Shown piece after piece: positions 34,856 to 45,500 of a DNA stretch of 64,000 nt (position 1 is its first letter; every line of letters begins with the position of its first letter). Both the position numbers and the translations under genes were made by a program. A model generated the notes under the pieces. It was not told where the DNA came from. It worked only from the letters and a program-made list of their open reading frames with translations, and made no database searches. This DNA is from Nocardioides sp. Root1257. Its GTDB lineage: Bacteria > Actinomycetota > Actinomycetes > Propionibacteriales > Nocardioidaceae. The stretch spans positions 729,494 to 793,493 of the forward strand of contig NZ_LMDV01000008.1 in NCBI RefSeq assembly GCF_001425175.1. The letters are read 5' to 3'.

Positions 34856-36280
34856 GTGAACAATCGACTCATGGACGTAGACCTTTCGAGACTGCCACCC
34901 GGAACCGCCGGGTGGCTTGCCCTGGCCGACCACGCGTTGGCGCTGGGCGATCTCTCGGAGGTGGACTACCTCGAGCTGAAGGGGACACTCCCGTTCAACG
35001 AGCGCCAAGACCGCAAGCGCTCCGCTGTCGTCCTTAGCCGCGCGATCCTCGCCATGGCTAATCGGATGCCAGATGCTGCAGAGAGGCATCTGGGTGGGTA
35101 CAGCGTCGTGCTTGTGGGCATCGACCAACAGGTCGTGGTCGGCGCCGAGCAGGTCGACGGGGCAATCCTGCGCGACGCAGTTGAGCCATACGTCGGCGAA
35201 GACGGGCCCCGATGGGATCACCAATTCATCGACCACCCGAGCGGCCTGGTTCTAGCTGTGATCATCGACCCGCCGCAGTGGGGCGACCGAATCCACGCAT
35301 GCCGCAAGGAGTACTCGGACCACGCGTCGGGCCTCGGGGTCCGCGACGGTGATGTGCTCGTGCGGGTGCCCGGCCAGACCCGTCACGCAACGAGTTTTGA
35401 TCTGGCGCAGCTGGAGCTGCGGCGCTCTCGGGCGCCGCACACCGGTGCCCAAGTGCGTGTGACTTACTTAGGCGCCTTCGACCGAACGAGCAGGTCCAAC
35501 GTGCACGAGCTTATCGAAGGCATGGTGGAGGAAGTCGCCGACGAGTTACTGGACGGAATCCCGGAGCCGGTTGCGCGCGGCCCCTACAGCGTGGGCGTAC
35601 AGGCCATCCTTGAGCAGACGGCGACGCGTGGGGACAAGCGCTCCCCCGACCGCTTTCGCGACGACGTCGAGGAGTGGCGGTACGCCTGCAGGGAGGCACT
35701 GCACCGCGTCGTCACTGAGTTCCTGCGCCACACCTTGGAGCACGGCACGTTTATGATCGAGAACGAGTCGGACCGCTACTTGGAGAACGTGCGGGTGACA
35801 ATCACGTTCCCATCTGTCGCCACCGTGCTCATGGCATCAGACACCGACTACTGCGACCATGGGGGCCAGTTCCGTCCGTTTGAGATGCTGCCCGACAAGC
35901 CAGCGAAGTACGGCGACCTCAAGCCGTACGCCCTTGGCGACTACATCTTGCCTCGGGTCAATCCGATCCTGCCTGACCTCCCCGCGCTCAACGTCGATGT
36001 CGGGCAGTTGGACGACGAGTACGTCGTGTCGTGGTTCGTCGGCGATCTACCGCCGCGTGGGCGGAGCAAGGCCGACGAGGAGTTTGCGGCATTCACCGAC
36101 GAAGACCTCCACGAGCACCCCGACGCAACCCCCGACGGACACCACCCGATGATCACCGAGGTCACCGCCACTTGGCAGGTCACCGCGCGCGGCGTCGACC
36201 ACGTCTTCCAAGGCGAACTGGCACTGCGCTGCCGCCAAGAGCCGGGCCAGGTTGCAACCTGGGGGCGCCGCGAGCCTTGA
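34856..36280 (+). CDS. AlbA_2/Schlafen-like DNA- or RNA-binding domain protein
   Basis: This 474-residue protein has an N-terminal AlbA_2 (Schlafen AAA_4-type) pattern: EVDYLELKGTLPFNERQDRK (35-54) followed by VVLSRAILAMANRM (58-71), with the conserved E-x-K and A-x-A-N elements. AlbA_2 proteins bind nucleic acids and Schlafen relatives are often nucleases; several occur in defence islands. The C-terminal 350 residues contain beta-rich segments (RVTITFPSVATVLM, ITEVTATWQVTARGV) and are unrecognised. GTG 34856 is preferred; an ATG six codons later (MDVDLSRLP) is an alternative. It is transcribed away from the ParB-methyltransferase pair. Defence function is inferred from context. Confidence 0.7.
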   Translation: MNNRLMDVDLSRLPPGTAGWLALADHALALGDLSEVDYLELKGTLPFNERQDRKRSAVVLSRAILAMANRMPDAAERHLGGYSVVLVGIDQQVVVGAEQVDGAILRDAVEPYVGEDGPRWDHQFIDHPSGLVLAVIIDPPQWGDRIHACRKEYSDHASGLGVRDGDVLVRVPGQTRHATSFDLAQLELRRSRAPHTGAQVRVTYLGAFDRTSRSNVHELIEGMVEEVADELLDGIPEPVARGPYSVGVQAILEQTATRGDKRSPDRFRDDVEEWRYACREALHRVVTEFLRHTLEHGTFMIENESDRYLENVRVTITFPSVATVLMASDTDYCDHGGQFRPFEMLPDKPAKYGDLKPYALGDYILPRVNPILPDLPALNVDVGQLDDEYVVSWFVGDLPPRGRSKADEEFAAFTDEDLHEHPDATPDGHHPMITEVTATWQVTARGVDHVFQGELALRCRQEPGQVATWGRREP

Positions 36281-36309
36281 GTCCCGAACAAGCCACAGTC
36301 TTTGGTCAA

Positions 36310-36337
36310 ACCCCGGGATCGACCGGCCGGGTCTTTT
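36310..36337 (+). terminator. Candidate terminator after the AlbA_2-type gene
   Basis: ACCCCGG and CCGGGT can pair around a 10-base loop and are followed by CTTTT. It lies 30 bases after the gene's stop. The stem is short and imperfect. Confidence 0.4.
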
Positions 36338-36541
36338 CGCCGCGACAGCGACCACGTCTAACCGTGCGTCGGCGCAACTCCAATCATCTGCTCATGGCCG
36401 ATGAGGGTGCGTGTTGGCGTCGAGCCCAGCGACGCAGAACCCGGTCGACCTTGGGACGGCACCGGCCCGCTGGGTCTCATCGTTGCTGCGACTCTTGGCG
36501 TGCTCGCACCTGCGGACGGTCGACGGAGGTTGATCGCTTGT

Positions 36542-39500
36542 CTAGTTGCGGTCGCCTCCTGGCACTCTGTGGCGGGGGTCGGAATCGACCAGATCATCGT
36601 AAAGTTGCGGCCAACCGGTCGAGAGGGTTGCCGTTGACATGCGGGCCATCACCGCGGCAACTGCGATAGCGACGTCGGGCGCGGTTGTCTCCAAGTCTCG
36701 AAGTGTCGCGAGGGCTGCCCGTAGGGCGGCGGCAGGACGGGCCGGAAGTCGCCTGAGTACCGCGATCGCAAAGGGGTCGTCCAAACCAGGTATCGCTTCG
36801 ACGAGGCTGACCAGTTGCGGAGTTGACGCGGAGTGGAAAACGCGGCCCATGACTTCACGCCAGGCGGCTGGCACGTCACGGCGGGCGCTTCGCGGCGTAC
36901 CTGGAACGGTCAGCCGGCGACCAACGGTTGCGATAAGCCCAAGCTTGTCATCAACGGAGATGTGCGCGCGGTCTGCGGACGGGTTGAGGTAGCCGACGAG
37001 CTCGGTCACCTTGCCTCCATCGACCGGATCGTGGAACGCCGTTTCAACCGCCGCGGTGATGGTGGACGCGTTGCCGGTTCCGGCAAGCAGCCGAATGTAG
37101 TTGAGCCGGAGGGGTGCGTGTTTGTCGACGGGTGATGCGTTCCACCAGGGCGCGAGCATGTCTGCAGCAAGGTCGGGGGGATAGGTCCCTCGTATCGCCT
37201 CGCCTGCGATGAGGAATGACAGCTCGGACCTGAAGTTGGCGTCCGCCGCGGTCGTGAGCTCGCGGATTCGTGCCCAGGGCGGCGCTGGAACTAGGCGGCT
37301 TTGAACCGCGGCGACCAGCAAACGCATTGCGCGACAGCGTTCCTTCCATGAGCCGGTGGAACTTGCCTGGAGAAGTTGGTCTTTGAGGTCGGCAGCGGCG
37401 TCCTCGTTCCACGGCAGATCTGGGATTCGGTCGATGAGTTGGAAGAGTTCAACAAACGCCGATCGCGATATGAGGAACTTCAGGACGTCTTGGGTTCCCG
37501 GCCGGGCAGCGTTCAACGTCTGTCCCTGCTGCACGATGATCCGTTCGTCTGCCTCGTCAAGCCGGAACTCTCCAGTGGTCAACCTCTTCAGGAGGCCCAA
37601 GGTTGTCGTGTGTCCAGCGTTGGCTAGGGCTAGAAGGGGCCAGAGGAGATGGTCCCGAGTGAGCCAGAGCTCTTCGGCTGGCGTACCTGGCAGGCCCTCG
37701 GCGGCCTGGGCCGCCGTTGTTACCAGCGGCTCGGCCTCGACATCGGGGCGGCACAGGGTTCTGCGAACTGTATCGGCCCAGCGTTGTTCCAGCGTCGCTG
37801 GCGAACGTCGGGACGCAGGGAGTCCGTCGATGAGAACTTGTGCGAGCCGACTCTCGATCTGAGCGAACTGGTTCAGGGGGGCGATGAGCAGTCCGTGGTG
37901 CAATTGCTCGTGCAGTTCGGGAGCATTGACCGTCAGCATTCTGTCGAGCACTTGGAGAAGTAGCTCGGGCGCGTCGATACGCGTGAGGTGCTGGACAAGC
38001 GCCCACACCCACGCGACCTGTGACGTACTTGCGATTCCCGAGCTGGATATCTGATCGAGTATCGCCTCAAGGCGAGTGAGCGACCGAGCGCCGGTTTCAC
38101 CAGTCCAGTTGGACCTCATTGCTAGTTCCTGTAGCCGAGCAAGGGCGGGGACGACAGTCGTATCTGCTCGGCCAGTTGTGTTCATGGTCTTGTCGTCGGC
38201 CCAGGCTGCGACCGATGGTGAGTGGACGCTGGCGTCTTGAGCGATCGCCTCGAAGAGCCGAGCCATGCGCGTGGATCCTTTGGCGAAGGTCTTGCCTGCG
38301 CCGAATGCGTCCAGTAGCTCTAGAGTGCGTAACGGTTCATGCCTTACGAGTGCGCCGACCAGCTCTCTGACCTCTATTCGGTCAATGCCTTCGTCATCGA
38401 AGAAGGTGCGACCGCTCGCGTGCGCTATCGCCTGGGTGACCGTCATCCCGACGGCGGGATCAAGTGCGGTCTGTCTCCGTAGAACGTCGATGACGAGATC
38501 GCGTCCGGCGTTGCCTGACTGCGAGTGGAGGTTCGTTAGGAGGTCAGTGTCGATAGGCTGCCACGGAAGTCCGGGTCGCGGGATCTGCTTGAAATAGTCC
38601 CTCGCGAGTGAAAGTCCGCCGTCCGCTAGCCGTTCCTGCAAGACGGCCGCTAGCTCGTCTGGGACAGGCACCTGGGCCAGCACGAGGATGCACCGCTTGC
38701 TATTCAGTAAGGTCGAGGGCGTCGCGAGTTCGCGCTGGGCGGCAATCGAGGCTTCCGCGGCTCGCTCGGCACGCAGCCACCCCAGGACCCAGGCTTGCTC
38801 GACCACAGCCGCAAGAAAATAGTCGTCTGGCTTCTCGTTGGACCGCGTGATGGCCGCAGTGAGCCCACCTTCGTGGTCCAGCAACAACAGCGCAGCTGCG
38901 AACTCAAAGAAGGTCTGGTGAAAGAACCGGAAGGCGCCTTGCTGGGTCATGGATCCGACGCCCCGGCCGCATAGCTCGTCGACATCTTCCTGACGGACTG
39001 GTTGCGGGAAGTTGAGGATCTGCGCAGATGCCAGTCGGACCTCTGGAACTCCTGCTCTGAGCATTCCTGCCGCCAGCGTCAGGCACGCACCAGTTAGATC
39101 GTGCCCGACGTGGTGTCCCTTAGGCGTCCATGTTCGGCGGTCGGTCATGACACGGTCGGTCCAGTAGCGCTGGTACAACGTCGTGGCGCTGATGGTTACC
39201 GGAACGGTCGACGGCGCGTAGAGCTCGAAAAGCATGCGGAGGGCGAGCGGGAGCTTGGCCATTTCGCCTAGCGGTTGTTGACGGATTGCTGAGGTAAGGA
39301 GCTGTTCGGCCAGTTCACTGGTCTCGCCGGGCGCGCGGCAATAGGCAAGAGCGTGGCTTCGGACGGCCCGCACGAACTCGCTCTCGTGTTGGCCCACTCG
39401 AGGCGTGAGCGAGTATGCGCTCAGGGTGAGTGGTGCGTCGGTCCCGGTTGCTATGAGCGCAGCCTCAGACGGACGCGACGTGATGATCACTCGTGTGCCA

Positions 39501-41011
39501 GCAAGGCGGAGTGCCTCGACGAGATTCATGAAGTTGTCGAAGAGCGACTCGTCGTTGACCAGGAGGTCTGCGGTGTCGATGAGGACGCTGGCCTCGGCGT
39601 GCGCTGCGCGTTCTGTGATTGCATGGGTGAGGTTGTCGACGGTGACAAGGGCCTGCCCCCCGTCGTCTGGCGCTGTCAGGTACGAAGCTTTGATGAAGTA
39701 CGTGTCGTGGTTCTTCCCGGCGCCGATTAGCCGGTTCGCGAGTCCCCAGAGTAGGGAGGTCTTGCCGGTACCGGCCTCGCCGCTGATAACCACTAGGTCC
39801 CGAGTTTCCAGCTCCCTTAGGACCTTGTCTTCGAGGTCCCGCCGAACGTAGAGACTGGGGCCCTCGACCTCGTCGAACGTGCTCGCGCCGACGTGGCCTG
39901 CCTCGCGAAGCGCTTGGTTACTCAGCCGTTGAAGTCGTGGCACTGAGGTGCACGCTGGGTCGTAGGTCAACGACGCGCGGGCGAGGTTGAGTTGCACGCC
40001 CAGCTTCTGCGACACGCCGAGCAGGAGTGCATTCGCTGCTTCGTCGCTCGAGACGGTGCGGCCGTCGATAGTGACGCTGCCGTCCGACCCGAGTAACACC
40101 GCTACCTCATCGGTCGTAGAGGCGCTCGAGTCGGTAGTGCCGACCGGGGTGGAGTCTTCTTGCTCATCGGTCGACGTGGTGGTGTCTGCATCGGGAATGG
40201 TGCTGGTTTCCTCGGCGCCGATCATGACCTTCGCCGCTGCAAGCTGATGGAATCCCTCGGTACCGACATTGATGCCGTGGTGCTGCAGCACCCAGCGCGC
40301 CCATTGCGTCCATCGTCGAAGAGTTCGAAGCTGCGCCGCGGATGCATCATGTGGTGTGTCTTGGCAGAGCGTGACATTGAGTCCTTGCAGCGAGGTTTGA
40401 GGGCGCATCTCCTCGTGGGCAACGCTCGGCGGGGCCAGCCCATCGCCCTGATTGGTCAGCTGTGCTAACTGCTCGGCAATCGTCCTCTGGCCGCGAAGGA
40501 GCTGGCTCACTCCAGCCTGGGTCGCGATCGACTGGCCCGCCGTCGTTTGGGTGTACCAGTCGACCACGAACTGCGACACCGCTTCGGCCAAGCCGTTGAA
40601 GTAGCTTGGAGCCTGGGCGGACCAGCCGGTCCATTCTGGGTCACGTAGGAAGCTTTCGATGAGGTCCGCTAGCTCCTCGCTCCCCATCAATGCGCTGAGT
40701 GGAACGTTCGCGCCGCCGGTCGTTCGCAGGCGGGCGGCCTCGGAGAAGCAACGTACAAGCTCAATTTCGATCGCTTCTCGCTCATCGATCGACCCATGCC
40801 ACTCGTATTCGTGACCTTGCTGGGACTCGAAACGTGCGCGTTGCTTCCTGACCAGCCGCGCTATGCCCTTTCGGTCGATCCCGGTCAGGTCAGCGATGGC
40901 GTCGGCGAGATCGGCTCCTCCGACCAAGCGCAACGCCGCTTTGGCGAGCCCCACCCCGATCGAGGCGCCGGAGGTCGATCCCGGGAGTGCGTCCTTCATG
41001 GCGGCCATCAT
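36542..41011 (-). CDS. Large NACHT/STAND NTPase with helical-repeat C-terminus (putative phage defence)
   Basis: This 1489-residue protein has a STAND NTPase core: Walker A VVISGEAGTGKTSLL (407-421), Walker B ASVLIDTADLLVN (474-486) and a sensor RVIITSRPSE (507-516). The winged-helix part has KLPLALRMLFELY (585-597) and FFHQTFFEFAAALLL (695-709), a NACHT hallmark. The last 780 residues are alpha-helical, probably ARM/HEAT-like repeats acting as sensor. The first 400 residues contain a helical segment (18-60), a Thr/Ser/Asp-rich linker (270-300) and no recognised nuclease, TIR or protease effector. Bacterial NACHT and Avs proteins bind phage proteins and trigger abortive responses. It stands alone in the island. 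Phage defence is inferred; the effector type is open. Confidence 0.8.
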   Translation of the reverse strand: MMAAMKDALPGSTSGASIGVGLAKAALRLVGGADLADAIADLTGIDRKGIARLVRKQRARFESQQGHEYEWHGSIDEREAIEIELVRCFSEAARLRTTGGANVPLSALMGSEELADLIESFLRDPEWTGWSAQAPSYFNGLAEAVSQFVVDWYTQTTAGQSIATQAGVSQLLRGQRTIAEQLAQLTNQGDGLAPPSVAHEEMRPQTSLQGLNVTLCQDTPHDASAAQLRTLRRWTQWARWVLQHHGINVGTEGFHQLAAAKVMIGAEETSTIPDADTTTSTDEQEDSTPVGTTDSSASTTDEVAVLLGSDGSVTIDGRTVSSDEAANALLLGVSQKLGVQLNLARASLTYDPACTSVPRLQRLSNQALREAGHVGASTFDEVEGPSLYVRRDLEDKVLRELETRDLVVISGEAGTGKTSLLWGLANRLIGAGKNHDTYFIKASYLTAPDDGGQALVTVDNLTHAITERAAHAEASVLIDTADLLVNDESLFDNFMNLVEALRLAGTRVIITSRPSEAALIATGTDAPLTLSAYSLTPRVGQHESEFVRAVRSHALAYCRAPGETSELAEQLLTSAIRQQPLGEMAKLPLALRMLFELYAPSTVPVTISATTLYQRYWTDRVMTDRRTWTPKGHHVGHDLTGACLTLAAGMLRAGVPEVRLASAQILNFPQPVRQEDVDELCGRGVGSMTQQGAFRFFHQTFFEFAAALLLLDHEGGLTAAITRSNEKPDDYFLAAVVEQAWVLGWLRAERAAEASIAAQRELATPSTLLNSKRCILVLAQVPVPDELAAVLQERLADGGLSLARDYFKQIPRPGLPWQPIDTDLLTNLHSQSGNAGRDLVIDVLRRQTALDPAVGMTVTQAIAHASGRTFFDDEGIDRIEVRELVGALVRHEPLRTLELLDAFGAGKTFAKGSTRMARLFEAIAQDASVHSPSVAAWADDKTMNTTGRADTTVVPALARLQELAMRSNWTGETGARSLTRLEAILDQISSSGIASTSQVAWVWALVQHLTRIDAPELLLQVLDRMLTVNAPELHEQLHHGLLIAPLNQFAQIESRLAQVLIDGLPASRRSPATLEQRWADTVRRTLCRPDVEAEPLVTTAAQAAEGLPGTPAEELWLTRDHLLWPLLALANAGHTTTLGLLKRLTTGEFRLDEADERIIVQQGQTLNAARPGTQDVLKFLISRSAFVELFQLIDRIPDLPWNEDAAADLKDQLLQASSTGSWKERCRAMRLLVAAVQSRLVPAPPWARIRELTTAADANFRSELSFLIAGEAIRGTYPPDLAADMLAPWWNASPVDKHAPLRLNYIRLLAGTGNASTITAAVETAFHDPVDGGKVTELVGYLNPSADRAHISVDDKLGLIATVGRRLTVPGTPRSARRDVPAAWREVMGRVFHSASTPQLVSLVEAIPGLDDPFAIAVLRRLPARPAAALRAALATLRDLETTAPDVAIAVAAVMARMSTATLSTGWPQLYDDLVDSDPRHRVPGGDRN

Positions 41012-41740
41012 GTCGTGAAGTTCTCGTTCAAGCTGGCGGCTTCGAGGGGAGTTAGGTGTCTATTGGCGTGGGTCATGCGCCGGCCAGCCCATCCCTAGCC
41101 GATCGGCACCCGGGCGACCCTTGCCCCTAGCACTAAGACAGCTCGCATTACCTGCCGTCGATCGCCGGCCGTGGCCGCACTTCGGCCCAGATGCGCAGGG
41201 TGCGTTGGCAGCTGGTCGCCTCGAAGGAAGTTCTTTGGTCCAGACCGGTGGGCGTCGAATGAACTTGTTCTATCGGACGCCTCGAGGCCCTATGAGGTAT
41301 CTCTCCTACCCGTCAGTCACTAGGCCGTTCTTCCTAGACTCCCCGAGCCGCTGGCGGCACAGAGACCCGAGCCTGGGTCGCCTGCGGCTGCAAATGCACC
41401 GGCCGACACGATTCCCCTCCCTCCTCGAGTCGCCGGTGCCGTCCTGTCGAAGGTCTGTCGCCCGACGACACGGACGACAACTCGCCCGATATGCCTCCTG
41501 GCCAGGGCGACTACCGGTCTCGCCGTCGGGTGCAGTCAGCGGGACCGGTAGCACCCGGCCCGACAAGCAACGCGCTGCACCGTTGACCCGGTCCGACTTC
41601 CGCCGTTCGTTCCATCTCGTCCACCAAACCACCACGCACAGCAGTACCGATTGCCGAAAACTCAGACGAAAGGGCAGCCTTGTCCAACGGAAATGCGCAG
41701 CCCCAGTCGATCGGACGCTGACCAAACTCGGGAGAAGGTC
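41012..41740. other. Gene-poor intergenic region of the island
   Basis: Over 700 bases lie between the divergent NACHT/STAND gene and the coiled-coil gene. Open frames here on both strands have Arg/Ser/Pro-rich, low-complexity translations without ribosome sites and are judged spurious. The promoter of the NACHT/STAND gene should be near its right-hand start, and that of the coiled-coil gene before 41730. Confidence 0.4.
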
Positions 41741-42223
41741 ATGAGCAACAACGCAAGCACGTACGGAGACCGGACTTCGAACATCGGCGAAGACGCCGGC
41801 GCCAACAGGTCCTTCCCGCCGCCCCGGAGCCGCGCGGACGACGGCCAGGACGGTTCCCAGGCGGCGGCTCGCTTGCTGGCGATGACCGCACGTGAGACCG
41901 ACCAGTGGCGCTCCGAAGCACGGGACGAGGCTGCGTCCATCGTGGCCGCCGCCCGCGAAGAGTCCGCCGAGCTCGTGCGCGCCGCCAAGGCGGAAGCCGA
42001 ACGCCTGGTGTCGTCGGCCCGGGAGACGGCTGCGCAGACGACGAACGACGCTCGTGTCGAGGAGTACCGGGTTCGGGAGGCAACGACCGAGCTCCGCAAC
42101 CGCGTCAACGAAGAGGTCGCTCAACTACAGCAGATGGCAACCCAACATCGAGAGCAGCTGCGGCAGCACCTCACTGAGATGCTCGACCGCGTCGACGCCG
42201 CGCCCGGTGACAGCACCCAGTAG
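41741..42223 (+). CDS. DivIVA-like coiled-coil protein
   Basis: This 160-residue protein starts at an ATG with GGAGAAGG at 41731-41738. Residues 1-50 are polar and disordered. From about 52 to 155 the protein is one long Ala/Glu/Arg-rich helix (DEAASIVAAAREESAELV, then RAAKAEAERLVSSARETA and EVAQLQQMATQHREQLRQ), as in actinobacterial DivIVA/Wag31-type or SepIVA-like coiled coils that mark cell poles or septa. The N-terminal membrane-binding DivIVA motif is not evident, so it is probably a cytoplasmic scaffold or a decoy paralogue. Its place at the island's right end is unusual for this family. Function unassigned. Confidence 0.7.
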   Translation: MSNNASTYGDRTSNIGEDAGANRSFPPPRSRADDGQDGSQAAARLLAMTARETDQWRSEARDEAASIVAAAREESAELVRAAKAEAERLVSSARETAAQTTNDARVEEYRVREATTELRNRVNEEVAQLQQMATQHREQLRQHLTEMLDRVDAAPGDSTQ

Positions 42224-42464
<241 letters not shown>

Positions 42465-42472
42465 GCACCAGG

Positions 42473-42507
42473 ACCGCCCCCGCCGGCAGCGATGCCGCGG
42501 GGGCGGT
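42473..42507 (+). terminator. Terminator hairpin following the tRNA fragment
   Basis: ACCGCCCCCGCCGGCA pairs with TGCCGCGGGGGCGGT (one bulged C) around a 4-base loop. This very stable GC hairpin 8 bases after the tRNA CCA end is the original tRNA terminator, so the flank to the right is ancestral chromosome. Few Ts follow. Confidence 0.75.
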
Positions 42508-42597
42508 TCTGCGTCTCGGGCGAGGTGGACGCGACGCCTGGCAAGTTCACCCGCATCGGGCCAGTCAGGGCGCCCTGATCGTGCTTACCATGCGGGA

Positions 42598-45500
42598 ATG
42601 CTGCGTACGCCGGGCGCTCGGGCCCGACTCCACGGTCGTCCTCGTCGTGCTCGCGTGAGCGTGCTCGCGGTCGCGGCCCTGGTCGCCTCGGTGCTGGCGG
42701 TCGTCCCGCTGCCGCAGTCGCTCACGCCGTCCGCCGAGGCCGCCGCGAGCGTCCAGGTCAGCCAGAGCATCCCGGGCCAGACCCTGATCGGGTCGGAGAC
42801 GCCGGTCGAGGTGACCTTCCAGAACTCCGGGGACTCGACCGCCTTCAACATCGCGTTCTCCGTCACCCTTCCCCCGGGTGTCTCCGTGTCGTCGTCCGAC
42901 CAGGCGCCGGCTAGCACGATCGTCGAGACCGACGCCGCCGGGAACGTCGTGGACACCGTGGTGGCCTGGGAGAACCTGGTCGACCTCCGCGCGGGCATCG
43001 TCTACCGCTTCCACTACTCGCTCCAGCACGACCTGGGCTCCGGCGACGACCTGTGGGAGGTCGGCGAGACGATCAACGCCCCGGTCGACACCTACTACAG
43101 CGACGACGACGCCACGGTGCCCCACTTCCAGGCGAGCGGGAGCACGGACCCCGTCACGGTCGTCCCGCCGAGCGGCGCGGGCATCTCCTCGGTGCTCGAC
43201 ACCGCGGGGTCGACCGTTCTGGTGCCGGTCCTGCTCACCAAGTCGGAGCCCTCGCCCGAGGGCGAGCTGATGCGTGGTGTCCACGACCACCAGACGGTCT
43301 TCACCCTCACGGGCAGGACCGGCAGCCAGGGCGGGGTCGGCGTCACCACGCTCGAGGACTGGATCCCAGCGGGTCTGGAGTTCCTGGGCTGCGGCACCGA
43401 GGACAACTCCGCCGGTGAGGAGTACCCCGGGTCGGGGCCGCTCAACCCGGGCAACGCACCGGCGCTCGGCGGTGTGACGTGCTACGAGCCGACGTCCGTC
43501 GAGACCACGTCGTCCGTCCCTCCCGGTGTGCCTGCCGGGGTCTACACCCACGTGGTCTGGGACTTTTCGACGATCCTGCCCGGCGGCAGCAACACGATCC
43601 CGCCGGACACCACGATCTCGATGGCGTACGTCGCCGGCATCCCTCAGCGAGAGAACACCCTGGCCTGGCCGGGGACCGCGCCGACGCCGGCGTCGGGCAA
43701 CCAGGCGTCCAACCTCGACAACAACACCGGTGCCCTCACCACCCAGGGTGGCGCCAACCCCGACGACGGCAAGCCCTACACCAACTACGCCCGGGCGAGC
43801 ACCGACTTCCAGGGCGCGACCACCGTCGTCGACGCCCAGGAGACCGTCCGCGCGATGGACCTGTCGGTCTACAAGACCGTCGACACCCCGACGATCCAGC
43901 AGGGCGGCATCTCGACGTGGACGCTGCACCTGCGCACGTCGGAGTACGTCACCGCCGGTGGTGTCTCGGGCCTGAGCGTCAGCGACACCACACCCGACGG
44001 GACCTGCCCCATCCTCAGCTCCGACCCGGAGTGCGCGAGCACCACGGCGCCGCCGCCCAACCCGGCGTACAGCTCGACCGCCTACGACCCGAGCACCGGG
44101 GAGACCGAGCTGACCTGGGACCTCGCTGGCTCCTTCGGCCCGAACGTGAACGACCAGATCACGTTCAGCACGCTGGCCCTCACCAACTACCCGGGCAAGG
44201 GTCACCCGGTCTCAGCCAACGACAGCTGGACCAACACCGCCGACCTCGACGCCGACGTGACCACGTTCGGACCGCTCGGGCCCGACCGTCCGGCCGGCTT
44301 CGACCAGAACCCGGTCACCGACGACACCAGCGCCGACCAGTCGGGCACCGCGATCACCTTCCGCAAGGACGTCGGCGTGCCGGCGGACGGCGAGGAGTGC
44401 GGCGACGGCTCGGCCGTGTCCTGGGACCCGGACGTCGCCGCGGGCGTAGGACCGGGCGACCGGGTCTGCTTCCGCCTGACGGCGAAGGCGCCCGACCTGC
44501 TCAACACCCGCGACGTGTCCCTGGTCGACTTCCTGCCGCCGGGCATGGCGTACGAGGCCGGGTCGAACGCGCCCGGCACGGAGAACGAGGTGCTCCCGGC
44601 GGAGGTCCTGTTCGGCGGCGCCAGCGGCACCCCGGCCACCGGGCAGCGGCTCGACTGGCGACTCCTCCCGGGCGACACGCTGCGCCCGGCCCGGACCGCC
44701 CAGGTGGTGTTCGCGGCCGTGGTCACGGACGACACCACGCCGGACACCGTTCCCGACGTCGGCACCTCCGGCGACACCCTGACCAACAGCGCCCGGTTCT
44801 CCTTCCAGAACACCAACGGCGAGGTGTTCGTCCAGCCCGACACCGCGGGCGTGGAGTTCTCCGAGGCGCACCTGACGCTCGACAAGACCATCGGCGAGAT
44901 CAACGGCACGCCGTACGACGCGGACCCGCTGCGCAACGCAGTCGCCGGCGACGAGGTGACGTACGCGGTCACGGTCCACAACGACGGGACGCGGGCCGCC
45001 CACGACGTGTCCGTGTGGGACCTGCTGCCGCGCAACGTGACCAACCCCGGCCTGGACGCCACCTGCGCCCAGATCGATGTGCCCGCCGCCGACTCGGGCA
45101 CCTGCGTGCCCGACGACCGGATCACCTGGATCATCCCGACCATCGCTCCTGGTGCCGACGTGGTCCTGCACTACACCTGGGCCGTCGACACCGCGCCGCT
45201 GGCGACCCAGTGGACCAACCACGCCGGCATCGTCGAGTACCACTCGGACACCAACCAGGGGGGCGCGACGTTCGAGTACGTGCCCCGCGACAACATCGAC
45301 CCGTCGCGCAACCCGGACGCCAACACCGACCCGGCCGACGACACAGCGGACGTCTACAGCCCCGGCATCACGCTGACCAAGACCCGCACGACCGACGTCA
45401 CCGAGCCCGGCAACGCAGCAGCCGACCAGGCGACGATCGGCGAGGTCGTCCACTACACGCTGGAGAGCCGCCAACCCGACGGCACCGTGGTCGACGCTTA

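Noticed and set aside
41121..41744. 207-codon plus-strand frame and 272-codon minus-strand frame in the gap 41100-42124
   Set aside because: Arg/Ser/Pro-rich, no ribosome binding site, no motif; the minus-strand frame also lies opposite the coiled-coil gene.
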